A stretch of DNA of 64,000 nucleotides from positions 1,488,001 through 1,552,000 of the forward strand of contig NZ_CP019428.1 in assembly GCF_009834565.1 (NCBI RefSeq), read 5' to 3'. This document shows, piece after piece, positions 56,668 through 64,000 of this stretch. Source of the stretch: Pseudomonas sp. R76. Lineage in GTDB: Bacteria > Pseudomonadota > Gammaproteobacteria > Pseudomonadales > Pseudomonadaceae. Each line of letters opens with the position of its first letter. Positions within the stretch are counted from its first letter, which is position 1. The position numbers and the translations under genes were made by a program. Under the pieces are notes generated by a model. It worked only from the letters and a program-made list of their open reading frames with translations, made no database searches and was not told where the DNA came from.

Positions 56668-59247
56668 TTATATCCGAACTTGCAGTGCATATAACATTTC
56701 TAGCGCTTTTCGCGGCGTCAACCCGTCCAGATCAAGTTTGGCCAGCTCATCCAGCACCGGATGCGGCAGGCTGGCGAACATGTCGCTCTGGTGCGGCGCG
56801 GCAGGTTTGCTGCTGGCTTTGGCCGGGCTGGCCACGGGAATGTCGTGGGGCAGCGCGGTTTCTTCCAGGCGGCTCAGATGCTCGCGGGCACGGGTGATGA
56901 CCTCACTCGGCACACCCGCCAGCTGCGCCACGGCCAGGCCGTAACTCTGGCTGGCCGGCCCCGGCAGCACGTGGTGCAGGAACACAATGCGCTCGTTGTG
57001 CTCGGTGGCATTGAGGTGCACGTTGGCCACCAGCGGCTCGCTTTCCGGCAGTACGGTCAGCTCGAAATAGTGCGTGGCGAACAGCGTATAGGCACGCAAA
57101 TGCGCCAAACGCTCGGCCGCCGCCCATGCCAGCGACAAACCGTCGAAGGTGCTGGTGCCGCGACCGACTTCGTCCATCAGCACCAGGCTGCGCTCGGTGG
57201 CGTTGTGCAGGATGTTGGCGGTTTCGCTCATTTCCACCATAAAGGTCGAACGGCCACCGGCCAGGTCATCGCTGGAACCGATCCGCGTGAAAATGCGGTC
57301 CACCAGCGACAACTCGCAACTGGCCGCCGGCACAAAGCTGCCGATATGCGCCAGCAACACGATCAAGGCGGTCTGGCGCATGTAGGTGGATTTACCGCCC
57401 ATGTTCGGACCGGTGATCACCAGCATGCGGGTGTCGTCATCCAGCGACAGGTCGTTGGCGACGAACGGCGTGGTCAACACCTGCTCCACCACCGGGTGAC
57501 GGCCTTGCACGATGCGCATGCACGGCTCGCTGACAAACCGCGGGCAGTTCAAATCAAGGTTCAGCGCGCGCTCGGCGAGGTTGCTCAACACATCCAGTTC
57601 CGCCAGGGCAGCGGCGGTGTCCTGCAACGGCGCCAGGCGGCTGATCAAATCTTCGAGCAACGCTTCATAAAGCATTTTCTCGCGCGCCAGAGCGCGGCTC
57701 TTGGCCGACAGCGCCTTGTCTTCAAACTCTTTCAGCTCCGGCGTGATGAAACGCTCGGCACCTTTAAGGGTTTGACGACGCTGATAGTCGATCGGCGCCG
57801 ACTCGGCCTGCTTGCTCGGCAACTCAATAAAGTAGCCGTGCACGCGGTTGTAACCGACCTTCAAGTTGGCCAGGCCGGTGCGGGCCTTTTCGCGGGCTTC
57901 CAGATCAATCAGGAACTGCCCGGCGTTTTCGCTCAGCGACTGCAGCTCATCCAGCTCGGTGTCGTAACCGGTTTTCAGCACGCCGCCGTCACGGATGATC
58001 GCCGGCGGGTTGTCGATAATGGCTTTTTCCAGCAGCGCCGCGAGGTCCGGGTAAGTACCGGCGGTCACGGCCAACTGTTGCAGGTGCGGCGTGTCGAGAT
58101 GGGCCATCGCCGCTTGCAATTGCGGCAGCGCACCCAAGGCATCGCGCAGGCGCGCCAGGTCACGCGGCCGCGCATTGCGCAGGCCGATGCGCGCCAGGAT
58201 GCGCTCGATATCGCCGATTTCTTTCAACTGCGGCTGCAGCGTTTCAAAGCGATAGCCATCCAGCAGGCAGGTAATAGAGGTCTGGCGCGCTTGCAGCACG
58301 GTCAAGTCGCGCAGCGGGCGGTTCAGCCAGCGGGTCAGCAAGCGGCTGCCCATGGCGGTCTGGCAACGGTCGACCACCGATTGCAGCGTGTTATCGCGGC
58401 CACCGGCCAGGTTAGTGTCCAACTCCAGGTTGCGACGGCTGGCGCCATCGAGCACCACGGTGTCGTCCAGGCGCTCATGGCGCAGGCTGCGCAAATGCGG
58501 CAGGGCGGTGCGCTGGGTTTCCTTGGCATAGCCGAGCAAACAACCGGCGGCGCCGATGGCCAGGGTCAGGTTTTCGCAACCGAAACCTTTAAGGTCTTGC
58601 ACCGAGAATTGCTGGCACAGACTTTTCAGCGCCGAATCACGCTCAAAATCCCACGGCGCACGACGCTTGGTCCCACGACGCTTTTCCGCCGGCAAATCCT
58701 TCGGCCAATCATCCGGAATCAACAACTCCACCGGGTTAATGCGCTCCAGCTCCGCCAGCAGGTTTTCCCAGCCCTTGATCTCCAGCACGCTGAAATTGCC
58801 GCTGGTGATATCCAGCACCGACAGGCCGAACAAACGCTCATCGCCCAACACCGCCGCGATCAGGTTGTCACGACGCTCATCCAGCAACGCCTCATCACTC
58901 ACCGTACCCGGCGTAATAATGCGCACCACCTGACGTTCAACTGGGCCCTTGCTGGTCGCCGGGTCGCCGATCTGCTCACAAATCACCACCGACTCGCCCA
59001 GCTTCACCAGCTTGACCAGGTAGCCTTCCAACGAATGGTAAGGAATCCCACACATCGGAATCGACTGCCCCGCCGACTGCCCGCGCGCGGTCAAAGTGAT
59101 GTCCAGCAACTTGGCGGCCTTCTTCGCGTCTTCATAGAAGATCTCGTAGAAGTCGCCCATGCGATAGAACATCAACTGATCAGGGTGCTGGTTTTTCAGA
59201 CGCCAGTACTGCTGCATCATTGGAGTGTGGCTTGAAAGGTCTGTCAT
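56668..59247 (-). CDS. mutS: DNA mismatch repair ATPase MutS
   Basis: An 859-residue mismatch recognition protein. N-terminal mismatch motif [20 protein letters not shown] (Phe-x-Glu), lever/clamp core, and the C-terminal ABC ATPase with Walker [21 protein letters not shown] and Walker B/signature region ([20 protein letters not shown]). Intact and full length, so the prophage beginning 52 bases upstream of its start has not disrupted it. The insertion does, however, replace its natural promoter side. Confidence 0.96.
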   Translation of the reverse strand: MTDLSSHTPMMQQYWRLKNQHPDQLMFYRMGDFYEIFYEDAKKAAKLLDITLTARGQSAGQSIPMCGIPYHSLEGYLVKLVKLGESVVICEQIGDPATSKGPVERQVVRIITPGTVSDEALLDERRDNLIAAVLGDERLFGLSVLDITSGNFSVLEIKGWENLLAELERINPVELLIPDDWPKDLPAEKRRGTKRRAPWDFERDSALKSLCQQFSVQDLKGFGCENLTLAIGAAGCLLGYAKETQRTALPHLRSLRHERLDDTVVLDGASRRNLELDTNLAGGRDNTLQSVVDRCQTAMGSRLLTRWLNRPLRDLTVLQARQTSITCLLDGYRFETLQPQLKEIGDIERILARIGLRNARPRDLARLRDALGALPQLQAAMAHLDTPHLQQLAVTAGTYPDLAALLEKAIIDNPPAIIRDGGVLKTGYDTELDELQSLSENAGQFLIDLEAREKARTGLANLKVGYNRVHGYFIELPSKQAESAPIDYQRRQTLKGAERFITPELKEFEDKALSAKSRALAREKMLYEALLEDLISRLAPLQDTAAALAELDVLSNLAERALNLDLNCPRFVSEPCMRIVQGRHPVVEQVLTTPFVANDLSLDDDTRMLVITGPNMGGKSTYMRQTALIVLLAHIGSFVPAASCELSLVDRIFTRIGSSDDLAGGRSTFMVEMSETANILHNATERSLVLMDEVGRGTSTFDGLSLAWAAAERLAHLRAYTLFATHYFELTVLPESEPLVANVHLNATEHNERIVFLHHVLPGPASQSYGLAVAQLAGVPSEVITRAREHLSRLEETALPHDIPVASPAKASSKPAAPHQSDMFASLPHPVLDELAKLDLDGLTPRKALEMLYALQVRI

Positions 59248-59298
59248 ACGGGGCTTTCGGCTCTACCTGTCTATTTGACAATTCACATCTGTCTAATA

Positions 59299-60288
59299 CT
59301 ACAGGGATTTTTTGGGCATTGTTGGCGGCAGGCCTACGTTGATTTTGCGCAGGCGCAGATAACGTTGCGTCATCTTGGCGTCGGTGTGACCACCGAGCTT
59401 CTGTGCGTCGTTGCCCTGGTCGTCGGTGTCGGAAAGCGATTTGGCGCGTAGGTCATGGAGGCTTGCATCCTCGACGCCGGCCTTCTTGCAACTGATCGCA
59501 AACGCATCTTTAACCGAGCTGTAGTGCACAGGCTTTCCGCCGCGCGGCGAGCAGAACAACGTGAGCCCGCGGATCTTCCGTGGAAGCGCCTTTGCACGGG
59601 CGACCAGGTCTTCCAGGTCTGGCGTCATCTGCACCAGCAGCCTCGCGTTTGTTTTCTCCTGTTTGAAGGCGATGCCCTCGGGGCTTATGTCGGCCAACCG
59701 GATGGCCAGCACGTCACCGATGCGCTGCCCGGTCAGGTAGCACATCTCATAGATCACTCGCATGTTGTCGCTTGAGTTGGCGCAGATCGCTTGGAACTCG
59801 CCGTGCGTTATGTACCTGTCGCGCTTGTGCTCCAGGTGCCGCCGCACGCCGATGCACGGATTCGAATCGACAATCTGTTGCTCCAGGGCGTAAGTAAACA
59901 CCGCCCGCAGTACCGAGATCACCCGGTTCGACATGTTCGGCGTGTCCGCCATGTGCAGCTTTAGCGCAACGACGTGACGCTGCAGCACCTCGCGCGGCTC
60001 GAAGTCGGCGAAGTTTTCCTTCAATCGCTCGGCCGCCGCCTCGTATTGCTTGAGCGTGTTCGGCTTCAGCGCCGGCTTCGTCCTGGTGCGCATGTGCTCG
60101 AGCGCGTCGTCGATTAGCTTGGGCATTCCACCAAGGCTACGTTTGTCCAGCAGCATGGCGTACTCAGCAAGTGACGCCTGAAACTCTGTGCCGAGGCGCA
60201 ACCACTTGCCCTTGCGGACCAAGTAATAGGCGCCGTGCTTTTGGTACATGCACGCCGGCAGGTGCCGGTCCTTCTTGCGCGGTCGCAT
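59299..60288 (-). CDS. phage tyrosine integrase
   Basis: A 329-residue site-specific recombinase. N-terminal arm/SAM-like DNA-binding domain about 60-150 and catalytic domain about 160-320. Active-site residues: Arg189 (TGQRIGDVL), His278 and Arg281 (LHDLRA), His301 (GGHTDAKM) and nucleophile Tyr310 (TQRYLR). It carries out integration of the prophage, with attL expected just beyond its 3' end near mutS. Confidence 0.93.
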   Translation of the reverse strand: MRPRKKDRHLPACMYQKHGAYYLVRKGKWLRLGTEFQASLAEYAMLLDKRSLGGMPKLIDDALEHMRTRTKPALKPNTLKQYEAAAERLKENFADFEPREVLQRHVVALKLHMADTPNMSNRVISVLRAVFTYALEQQIVDSNPCIGVRRHLEHKRDRYITHGEFQAICANSSDNMRVIYEMCYLTGQRIGDVLAIRLADISPEGIAFKQEKTNARLLVQMTPDLEDLVARAKALPRKIRGLTLFCSPRGGKPVHYSSVKDAFAISCKKAGVEDASLHDLRAKSLSDTDDQGNDAQKLGGHTDAKMTQRYLRLRKINVGLPPTMPKKSL

Positions 60289-60298
60289 CTATCTCACC

Positions 60299-60493
60299 TC
60301 AGCACAGCCGCAACTCCGGCCCCTTCCTTGATTGAATACCACCTAACCGCCCGATGACAACTTGGCGCAGCACCTTTGGGTGCCCATCACCACCTACCGC
60401 GAACCCGTATCGTTCGGCGGTCAGCCACTTTATCTGTGCCCCTGGCTTTTTGTATCCGGTCAGCTCGGCAACTTCCTCTGCTGTCAAAAACAT
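60299..60493 (-). CDS. DUF4224 protein, likely excisionase-related
   Basis: A 64-residue protein with the DUF4224 opening FLTAEEVAELTGYKKPGAQI and a predicted winged-helix-like body. These proteins lie directly upstream of integrases in many Pseudomonas prophages. Ten bases separate it from the integrase gene. A role in excision control is inferred from position. Confidence 0.82.
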   Translation of the reverse strand: MFLTAEEVAELTGYKKPGAQIKWLTAERYGFAVGGDGHPKVLRQVVIGRLGGIQSRKGPELRLC

Positions 60494-60579
60494 ACCTACC
60501 TCCCGCAGACCCTGCTGGGCCGCGCTCTCTTGATCAATTTAATTTGGTGTCCTTGCCGCGCTTGGCGGCAGAAGGTGGG

Positions 60580-61053
60580 TTATCTGATTTGCTTGGCGAG
60601 CAGCTCGGTGGCGAAGACCAAGGCGCTACCCGCCCTTTTCGCCGAGACCTCTCCGCCGGTGATCGCCTTACTCAGGCAGTCGGTGACGAGTTCCAGCGCG
60701 GATATCAGCTCTTCGGTATTGGCGGATGACTCACGGCCCATATCCCAGAACGTCTGCGCCCAGTGGCCTGCTGGCGGCTGGCACCGGTTTTGGGCTCCAA
60801 AGGCCAGGGTTCCGACAATTGAGTCGCAAAGGTCGCGCTTGTAAGCGTTGTCGCCGTCGATGCTCAGGCCGCTCCGGCGCAGCGCGCTGACAACCTCATT
60901 TCTATCCAGGCCCTGGTCTTCCAGGATGATGTCTCGCTCCGGCTCGCCCGCGGTGACAATGATCAACGCCAGCTTGGCGCCTGGCAGGCAGTACTCGCTG
61001 AGTTTGACCAGGGCGTCGTTGGCTGCTTCGTGGAATCGCTGAACTGCTGACAT
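60580..61053 (-). CDS. phage hypothetical protein
   Basis: A 157-residue protein with no domain I recognise; sequence is mostly helical (SAVQRFHEAANDALVKLSEY). The ATG at 61053 has GAGG eight bases upstream and is preferred over an in-frame upstream ATG at 61254 that would overlap the preceding gene. Same strand as the integrase module. Confidence 0.65.
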   Translation of the reverse strand: MSAVQRFHEAANDALVKLSEYCLPGAKLALIIVTAGEPERDIILEDQGLDRNEVVSALRRSGLSIDGDNAYKRDLCDSIVGTLAFGAQNRCQPPAGHWAQTFWDMGRESSANTEELISALELVTDCLSKAITGGEVSAKRAGSALVFATELLAKQIR

Positions 61054-61102
61054 AGGAATACCTCGCCCGCCGCTCACCGGCAGGCATGTAGGGGGATTGG
61101 GG

Positions 61103-61432
61103 TTAAATGAGTTCGGCGGGGACGCTGCAGGTCTTGCCGATGGCTTCAGCCAGTACGGCGCGGCACACCGCAATCGCTCGTGTCTCGCCGTGAACGCGCC
61201 GGAACGGATCTCGTTTTGTGTCGGCCACCCAGTTGGCGTGGTGTCCTGGCTCAACCCATACGGCGTACTTGCCGATCAGGCGATCGCACTGGGCCTCGGT
61301 GATTGGTGGCGCACAGAAGGCAAGTTGCAGTTGGCCAGCCGCCGGCGGCACGGGGCCTTCGATTGATTCGATTGCCCAGCCGAGCGCTGGGCCGGCCAGC
61401 TCTTCGGTCCGGACGCTGACCATCCTATTCAT
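61103..61432 (-). CDS. NinX-like phage protein (DUF2591)
   Basis: A 109-residue protein whose N-terminus VRTEELAGPALGWAIESIEG follows the pattern of phage NinX/DUF2591 proteins (V-T-x-E-L-x-G-x-A-L-x-W-A-V). Its ATG overlaps the TGA of an 18-codon ORF (ATGA), implying coupled translation. Function of the family unknown. Confidence 0.72.
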   Translation of the reverse strand: MNRMVSVRTEELAGPALGWAIESIEGPVPPAAGQLQLAFCAPPITEAQCDRLIGKYAVWVEPGHHANWVADTKRDPFRRVHGETRAIAVCRAVLAEAIGKTCSVPAELI

Positions 61433-61485
61433 GGCCTCGGCCCCTTGTAGATGAAGACGTAGGCGAACCAGAGGGTGGCGATCAT
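61429..61485 (-). CDS. 18-residue ORF coupled at both ends
   Basis: Reads MIATLWFAYVFIYKGPRP. Its ATG overlaps the stop of the ASCH-like gene (ATGA at 61482-61485) and its TGA overlaps the ATG of the NinX-like gene (61429-61432). The first 14 residues are hydrophobic and aromatic, so it could be a tiny membrane peptide. Alternatively it serves as a translational bridge between two phage genes. Too short for homology judgement. Confidence 0.4.
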   Translation of the reverse strand: MIATLWFAYVFIYKGPRP

Positions 61486-62141
61486 GGCGTCACCCGCTTG
61501 AACTCGACCACCCAGACCCACGGGTTGGCGTTCCACGACTCGGCGCCGTTGATCCCCACCCACAGTTCGCGCCAGGCGTCGAAAGGGTCAGTCCAGCTGC
61601 CTGGACCTGGATCGGACTTGAAGGGGTGAAACGCATAATCGCCATCGCCCTGATGGATTCGGTTGATGCCTTCGGCGATGTAGCGGCTTTCGAAGGCCGT
61701 CTCACCTTCGCCGTCCTGCAACCGCTCAACGCGCACGTCGGTGATCTCCAGCAGAATGCGGCTGGCCCAGCGGGGCATATGGATAGATGGCTTCCAGATT
61801 GGCTGATCAGCTTCGTACGGGGTCAGCCCGTCGGCGGCGTAGACCAGTGTCCCGTCATCGATTGCTTCGCTGACGTTCAGGTCATCCGGCTTGAGGTAGG
61901 GCCCGCGCATTACTTCAAAGTGATCGCAGTACCAGGTCTCGCGCACCCACAGCCGGTCGCCGGGCTTGCCGTAGGGGCAGAAGTGATTCTCTGGCAGGGC
62001 GACGTATTCAGGCGTGAAGTCGGCGAGGAAGTTTAGGCCGGAGCCTTTCACAGCACGGCGCGTGACCGTCTTCCGGCCCTCCAGGATGGCGCGCACCATC
62101 GGCGCCGAGAACAGGATCGGCCGTTCCTTTATTTCAGACAT
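61482..62141 (-). CDS. phage ASCH-like domain protein
   Basis: A 219-residue protein. ERPILFSAPMVRAILEGRKT with TVTRR is the opening of a phage family with an ASCH/PUA-like fold (LWVRETWYCDHFEV, VWVVEFKR at the end). The start at 62141 has AAGGA upstream. Proposed RNA- or nucleotide-binding function rests on fold only. Confidence 0.72.
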   Translation of the reverse strand: MSEIKERPILFSAPMVRAILEGRKTVTRRAVKGSGLNFLADFTPEYVALPENHFCPYGKPGDRLWVRETWYCDHFEVMRGPYLKPDDLNVSEAIDDGTLVYAADGLTPYEADQPIWKPSIHMPRWASRILLEITDVRVERLQDGEGETAFESRYIAEGINRIHQGDGDYAFHPFKSDPGPGSWTDPFDAWRELWVGINGAESWNANPWVWVVEFKRVTP

Positions 62142-62229
62142 GACTTCGTCCTTGCCGCTATAGCGGCTGACTTTGAAGGGGGAGGAGTTACAGACTAGAC
62201 TTTGCACCTCACTTCTTGAGGGCTGGGCC

Positions 62230-62451
62230 ATGTCCGTCGAAAGGGTGTTTCATCTTGAGCAGGCATTGCTGGCAGTGCTTCAGCAGGCCGAACAGCAGGG
62301 CGTCGATATCGACCGGCTTTACAAGCTGGCGATTGGTGGCCTTATCGGCAATACCTCGTGGCGCTGGGTCACTGCTGACCACGTAGCTGGTGCCTCCGAT
62401 GAACTGGAAAGCGCTATGAGGGTTTTGCGCGATCGCCCGAACCAGGGTTAG
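62230..62451 (+). CDS. small phage protein on the opposite strand
   Basis: A 73-residue helical protein (SVERVFHLEQALLAVLQQAE...). It is the only rightward gene in this prophage part, divergent from the ASCH-like gene across 88 bases and overlapping the convergent gene at 62414 by 38 bases. No recognised domain. The RBS is weak, so its status is uncertain. Confidence 0.5.
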   Translation: MSVERVFHLEQALLAVLQQAEQQGVDIDRLYKLAIGGLIGNTSWRWVTADHVAGASDELESAMRVLRDRPNQG

Positions 62452-62668
62452 GCGGGGCGCTTGGTGCCGGGATAGATTGCCATGGAAGAAACGCTGCCTT
62501 GACGAGCATCTTCATTTCAGAGAAGTCGCTACGGTTCGCCCACAGGATCGCAGCTGCGAAAACGAAGGGCGCGATAGGCAGCATCACCAAGCAGAAGATC
62601 CGAGCGGCAAGGCGATACTTGATCATCCAAGGCCGAATACCTTTCGGGTTAAAGGTCGGGATATTCAT
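62414..62668 (-). CDS. small phage membrane protein
   Basis: An 84-residue protein with one strong hydrophobic segment (RIFCLVMLPIAPFVFAAAIL, about 23-42) and a Pro/Ser-rich tail. It overlaps the gene upstream by 4 bases (ATGA at 62665-62668). No family recognised. Confidence 0.6.
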   Translation of the reverse strand: MNIPTFNPKGIRPWMIKYRLAARIFCLVMLPIAPFVFAAAILWANRSDFSEMKMLVKAAFLPWQSIPAPSAPPNPGSGDRAKPS

Positions 62669-63027
62669 TGTCCTGCGCCCGCTGGCGCTGTGAGTGATGC
62701 GATACGCTCCTGAGCATCAGCGCATGTTTCTTCACTGGTATGACAGATGCCGTCATGCGGGCAGTGCGCGTTCCTGCTGTTATTGGTCCGCTGGGCATCC
62801 TGCGACAGCATCGTGTCAATGTCTTTGGTCAGAAGAGTCCATTGATTCTCGCCAATTGCGCCGCGCGCCAGTCGCAACAACCCTTCCATGGTATCCGCCA
62901 GCTCATCCGCTGCGGCCAGGCGCTGTTGCAAGGCGTCACGCTCACGGATCGCCTGAGCGTGCTTGCCGCGCCAGTGCAGCACGGCGTCCAGTTCTTCAAC
63001 TGTTTGAATTACCTTGATCATACTCAA
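62665..63027 (-). CDS. phage hypothetical protein
   Basis: A 120-residue protein: helical, possibly coiled-coil first half (KHAQAIRERDALQQRLAAAD) and a second half with spaced Cys/His (HCPHDGICHTSEETC) that might bind metal. An alternative start is the ATG at 63021. Located between the membrane protein and the cupin-like gene. Confidence 0.62.
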   Translation of the reverse strand: MSMIKVIQTVEELDAVLHWRGKHAQAIRERDALQQRLAAADELADTMEGLLRLARGAIGENQWTLLTKDIDTMLSQDAQRTNNSRNAHCPHDGICHTSEETCADAQERIASLTAPAGAGQ

Positions 63028-63031
63028 AACC

Positions 63032-63559
63032 TCAATTGTCTGTGCCGGTGTAGGTGCGCCATGGCACCTTCACGCCGTTGACCAGAAAGCCCCAGTCACC
63101 ACGCCACTTGCTGGTGATGAAGAGGGTGTAGACGCCGCCGGGCGAGACTTCATCGATTCGGTGGTACTCCCCGTGCCGCAGGCTCGCGGTATCGCCAGGC
63201 TCTCGCCAGTAATTAATGTCGGGGTGTCCTCCGGACTCCCATGTATGCCGGCGCTGCTCTTTGTAGAAGCCGCGCAGGATGACGGTGCGGGCGTTCCAAG
63301 GGTGGTCGTGCAGGTCCTGGTCTTGGTCGTGCCGCATGATGTGGTGGATGCGGAACGACCACGGGCACCACCACAGCGCAGGTTTGTGCGTTTCGCGGGA
63401 GTAGGGGTTGAACAGCCACCAGCGGCCCATGTACATCTCGGAGCCGTCGGCGGACATGATGTGCAGGTAAGGGGTGCGCTGGGCGCGGGCGATTAGCCAG
63501 GCGGCAACCGCCGGACGCGCAAGCAGCTTGGCAACCAGGCGCCAGAACAGGTTGATCAC
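63032..63559 (-). CDS. phage protein with cupin-like fold
   Basis: A 175-residue protein with a His-rich core (IHHIMRHDQDQDLHDHPWNA) and GEYHRIDE, like a cupin metal site of the aspartyl/asparaginyl-oxygenase or dTDP-sugar type. Start MINLFWRLVAKLLARP is amphipathic. Such genes are common in Pseudomonas prophages near structural or DGR modules, but the function is not known to me. Confidence 0.6.
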   Translation of the reverse strand: MINLFWRLVAKLLARPAVAAWLIARAQRTPYLHIMSADGSEMYMGRWWLFNPYSRETHKPALWWCPWSFRIHHIMRHDQDQDLHDHPWNARTVILRGFYKEQRRHTWESGGHPDINYWREPGDTASLRHGEYHRIDEVSPGGVYTLFITSKWRGDWGFLVNGVKVPWRTYTGTDN

Positions 63560-63604
63560 GGGGAGTCCTTACCGGGCCATGCCCGGGCGGTGGAGTGGGG
63601 GGAG

Positions 63605-64000
63605 TTACTTCTTCTGGAAAGTTTTCGTCAGTCCAGCGTTGATGCTGTTGCCGCGCTTCAGCACGACGCGGGCGAGTGCTGCCCGGTCCGTGTGGCTGTG
63701 ACTGGCCTGGCTGAGCAGGCCGAAGTAGCTATTGGCGGTCTCACGGATATCCTCAGCCGGCGCCTCAGCGGTGCGCTTCAGCGCCTGGCCGAGGGAACGC
63801 TTGCGGGTGGTTCGCCGCCACGGCTTGATGACGTGGCCGACGAAGTCGACGCCGCGATCCACGGGCTGCAAGATTGTCTTCGTGGGGTTCAGCTTCGCGC
63901 CGAGCCTGGGCAGGAACGCTTCGACCTCGGCCAGCCACTGGTTGAGCTGCTGCGGCGACTCATGCAGGAACACGAAGTCATCGACGTACCGGATGTAGTG
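63605..64000 (-). CDS. phage reverse transcriptase (5' end outside window)
   Basis: The reading frame is open to the right edge. It begins in the window with HYIRYVDDFVFLHE, the RT active-site motif (YVDD). Next come LGAKLNPTKTILQPVDRGVD, FVGHVIKPWRRTTRKRS and a basic C-terminal thumb-like region ending FQKK. The last 132 codons are visible. The order and motif spacing fit the diversity-generating-retroelement (DGR) and related phage RT group. No template or variable repeat, Avd gene or target gene is in the window; those would lie further right. A defence-type or other orphan RT is an alternative. Confidence 0.82.
   Translation of the reverse strand, partial: HYIRYVDDFVFLHESPQQLNQWLAEVEAFLPRLGAKLNPTKTILQPVDRGVDFVGHVIKPWRRTTRKRSLGQALKRTAEAPAEDIRETANSYFGLLSQASHSHTDRAALARVVLKRGNSINAGLTKTFQKK

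Larger units (their letters stand above)
59248..64000. mobile_element. prophage, integrase end (continues beyond the window)
   Basis: Starts with a tyrosine integrase directly next to mutS and continues with DUF4224, NinX-like, ASCH-like and other small phage genes and a reverse transcriptase, almost all on the minus strand with start-stop overlaps. The attachment core should lie in 59248-59298, but the other end is outside the window so I cannot define it. The region next to mutS, before cinA-recA, is a known prophage and tailocin site in the P. fluorescens group. Confidence 0.85.

Noticed and set aside
56761..59235. 824-codon open frame antisense to mutS
   Set aside because: Long antisense frames are common in GC-rich DNA with strong third-position bias; the translation is low-complexity Gln/His/Arg-rich and mutS is unmistakable on the other strand.
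59248..59298. Defining the prophage attL core
   Set aside because: The segment must hold it, but without the other end no direct repeat can be matched.
63032..64000. DGR template and variable repeats
   Set aside because: I looked between the RT stop and the neighbouring phage genes; only 45 bases are free and no adenine-differing repeat pair is visible within the window.

Overview
This is a chromosomal window from a fluorescent Pseudomonas, most likely the P. fluorescens group. The evidence is uniformly high-GC coding sequence, many genes and gene orders I recognise from Pseudomonas (aauSR-aatJQMP, glpFKRD, argF/grxD/bfr/bfd/rnt/pyrC/motY/argG, nth/rsxB/metG/apbC, rsmZ/fdxA/mutS), and dense extragenic palindromic repeats typical of that group. 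I saw no rRNA, tRNA or CRISPR array. All product names come from reading the translations, not from a database search.

Layout. 1-9.3 kb: OpgC-like acyltransferase, a cupin, an FMN glutamate-synthase-like protein, a LuxR regulator divergent from a nitrilase-family amidohydrolase with an APC permease, a catalytically degenerate receiver/YN-GYP protein, and a NUDIX-GNAT pair. 9.3-13 kb: metR, an exported alpha/beta hydrolase, a DsbA-like protein and an OmpV/MipA-like outer-membrane protein. 13.0-20.4 kb: a tightly overlapping six-gene operon (HAD phosphatase, class III aminotransferase, carboxylesterase, GNAT/FemAB-like acyltransferase, sensor kinase, NtrC-type regulator). It sits behind a clear sigma-54 promoter and a palindromic upstream site. 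It looks like a self-regulated pathway of unknown product and is the best candidate here for an undescribed system. 20.6-27.9 kb: glpM, then the acidic amino acid uptake system aauRS-aatPMQJ, with a sigma-54 promoter and two AauR-type boxes upstream of aatJ. 28-31.2 kb: catecholate-type TonB receptor and a Sel1-repeat protein. 31.2-36.3 kb: glycerol genes glpD, glpR, glpK, glpF. 36.6-48.6 kb: ybaK, an orphan ABC ATPase with argF, a molybdopterin oxidoreductase, grxD, a ferroxidase-deficient bacterioferritin with bfd, peroxiredoxin, rnt-pyrC, motY and argG.

48.6-49.2 kb is an AT-rich anomalous stretch before a LuxR-type response regulator. 49.9-55.7 kb carries a PA3496-family protein, nth, a solitary long RsxB without the rest of the Rnf complex, metG and apbC. 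55.8-59.2 kb holds the GacA-controlled sRNA gene rsmZ (with its UAS), fdxA and mutS. apbC occupies the side of rsmZ where rpoS is expected, which suggests a rearrangement breakpoint.

59.25 kb to the right edge is the integrase end of a prophage inserted next to mutS: tyrosine integrase, DUF4224, NinX-like, ASCH-like and several small genes, then the 3' part of a phage reverse transcriptase with a YVDD active site that runs off the window. Three families of REP/REPIN-type palindromes fill many intergenic spaces.
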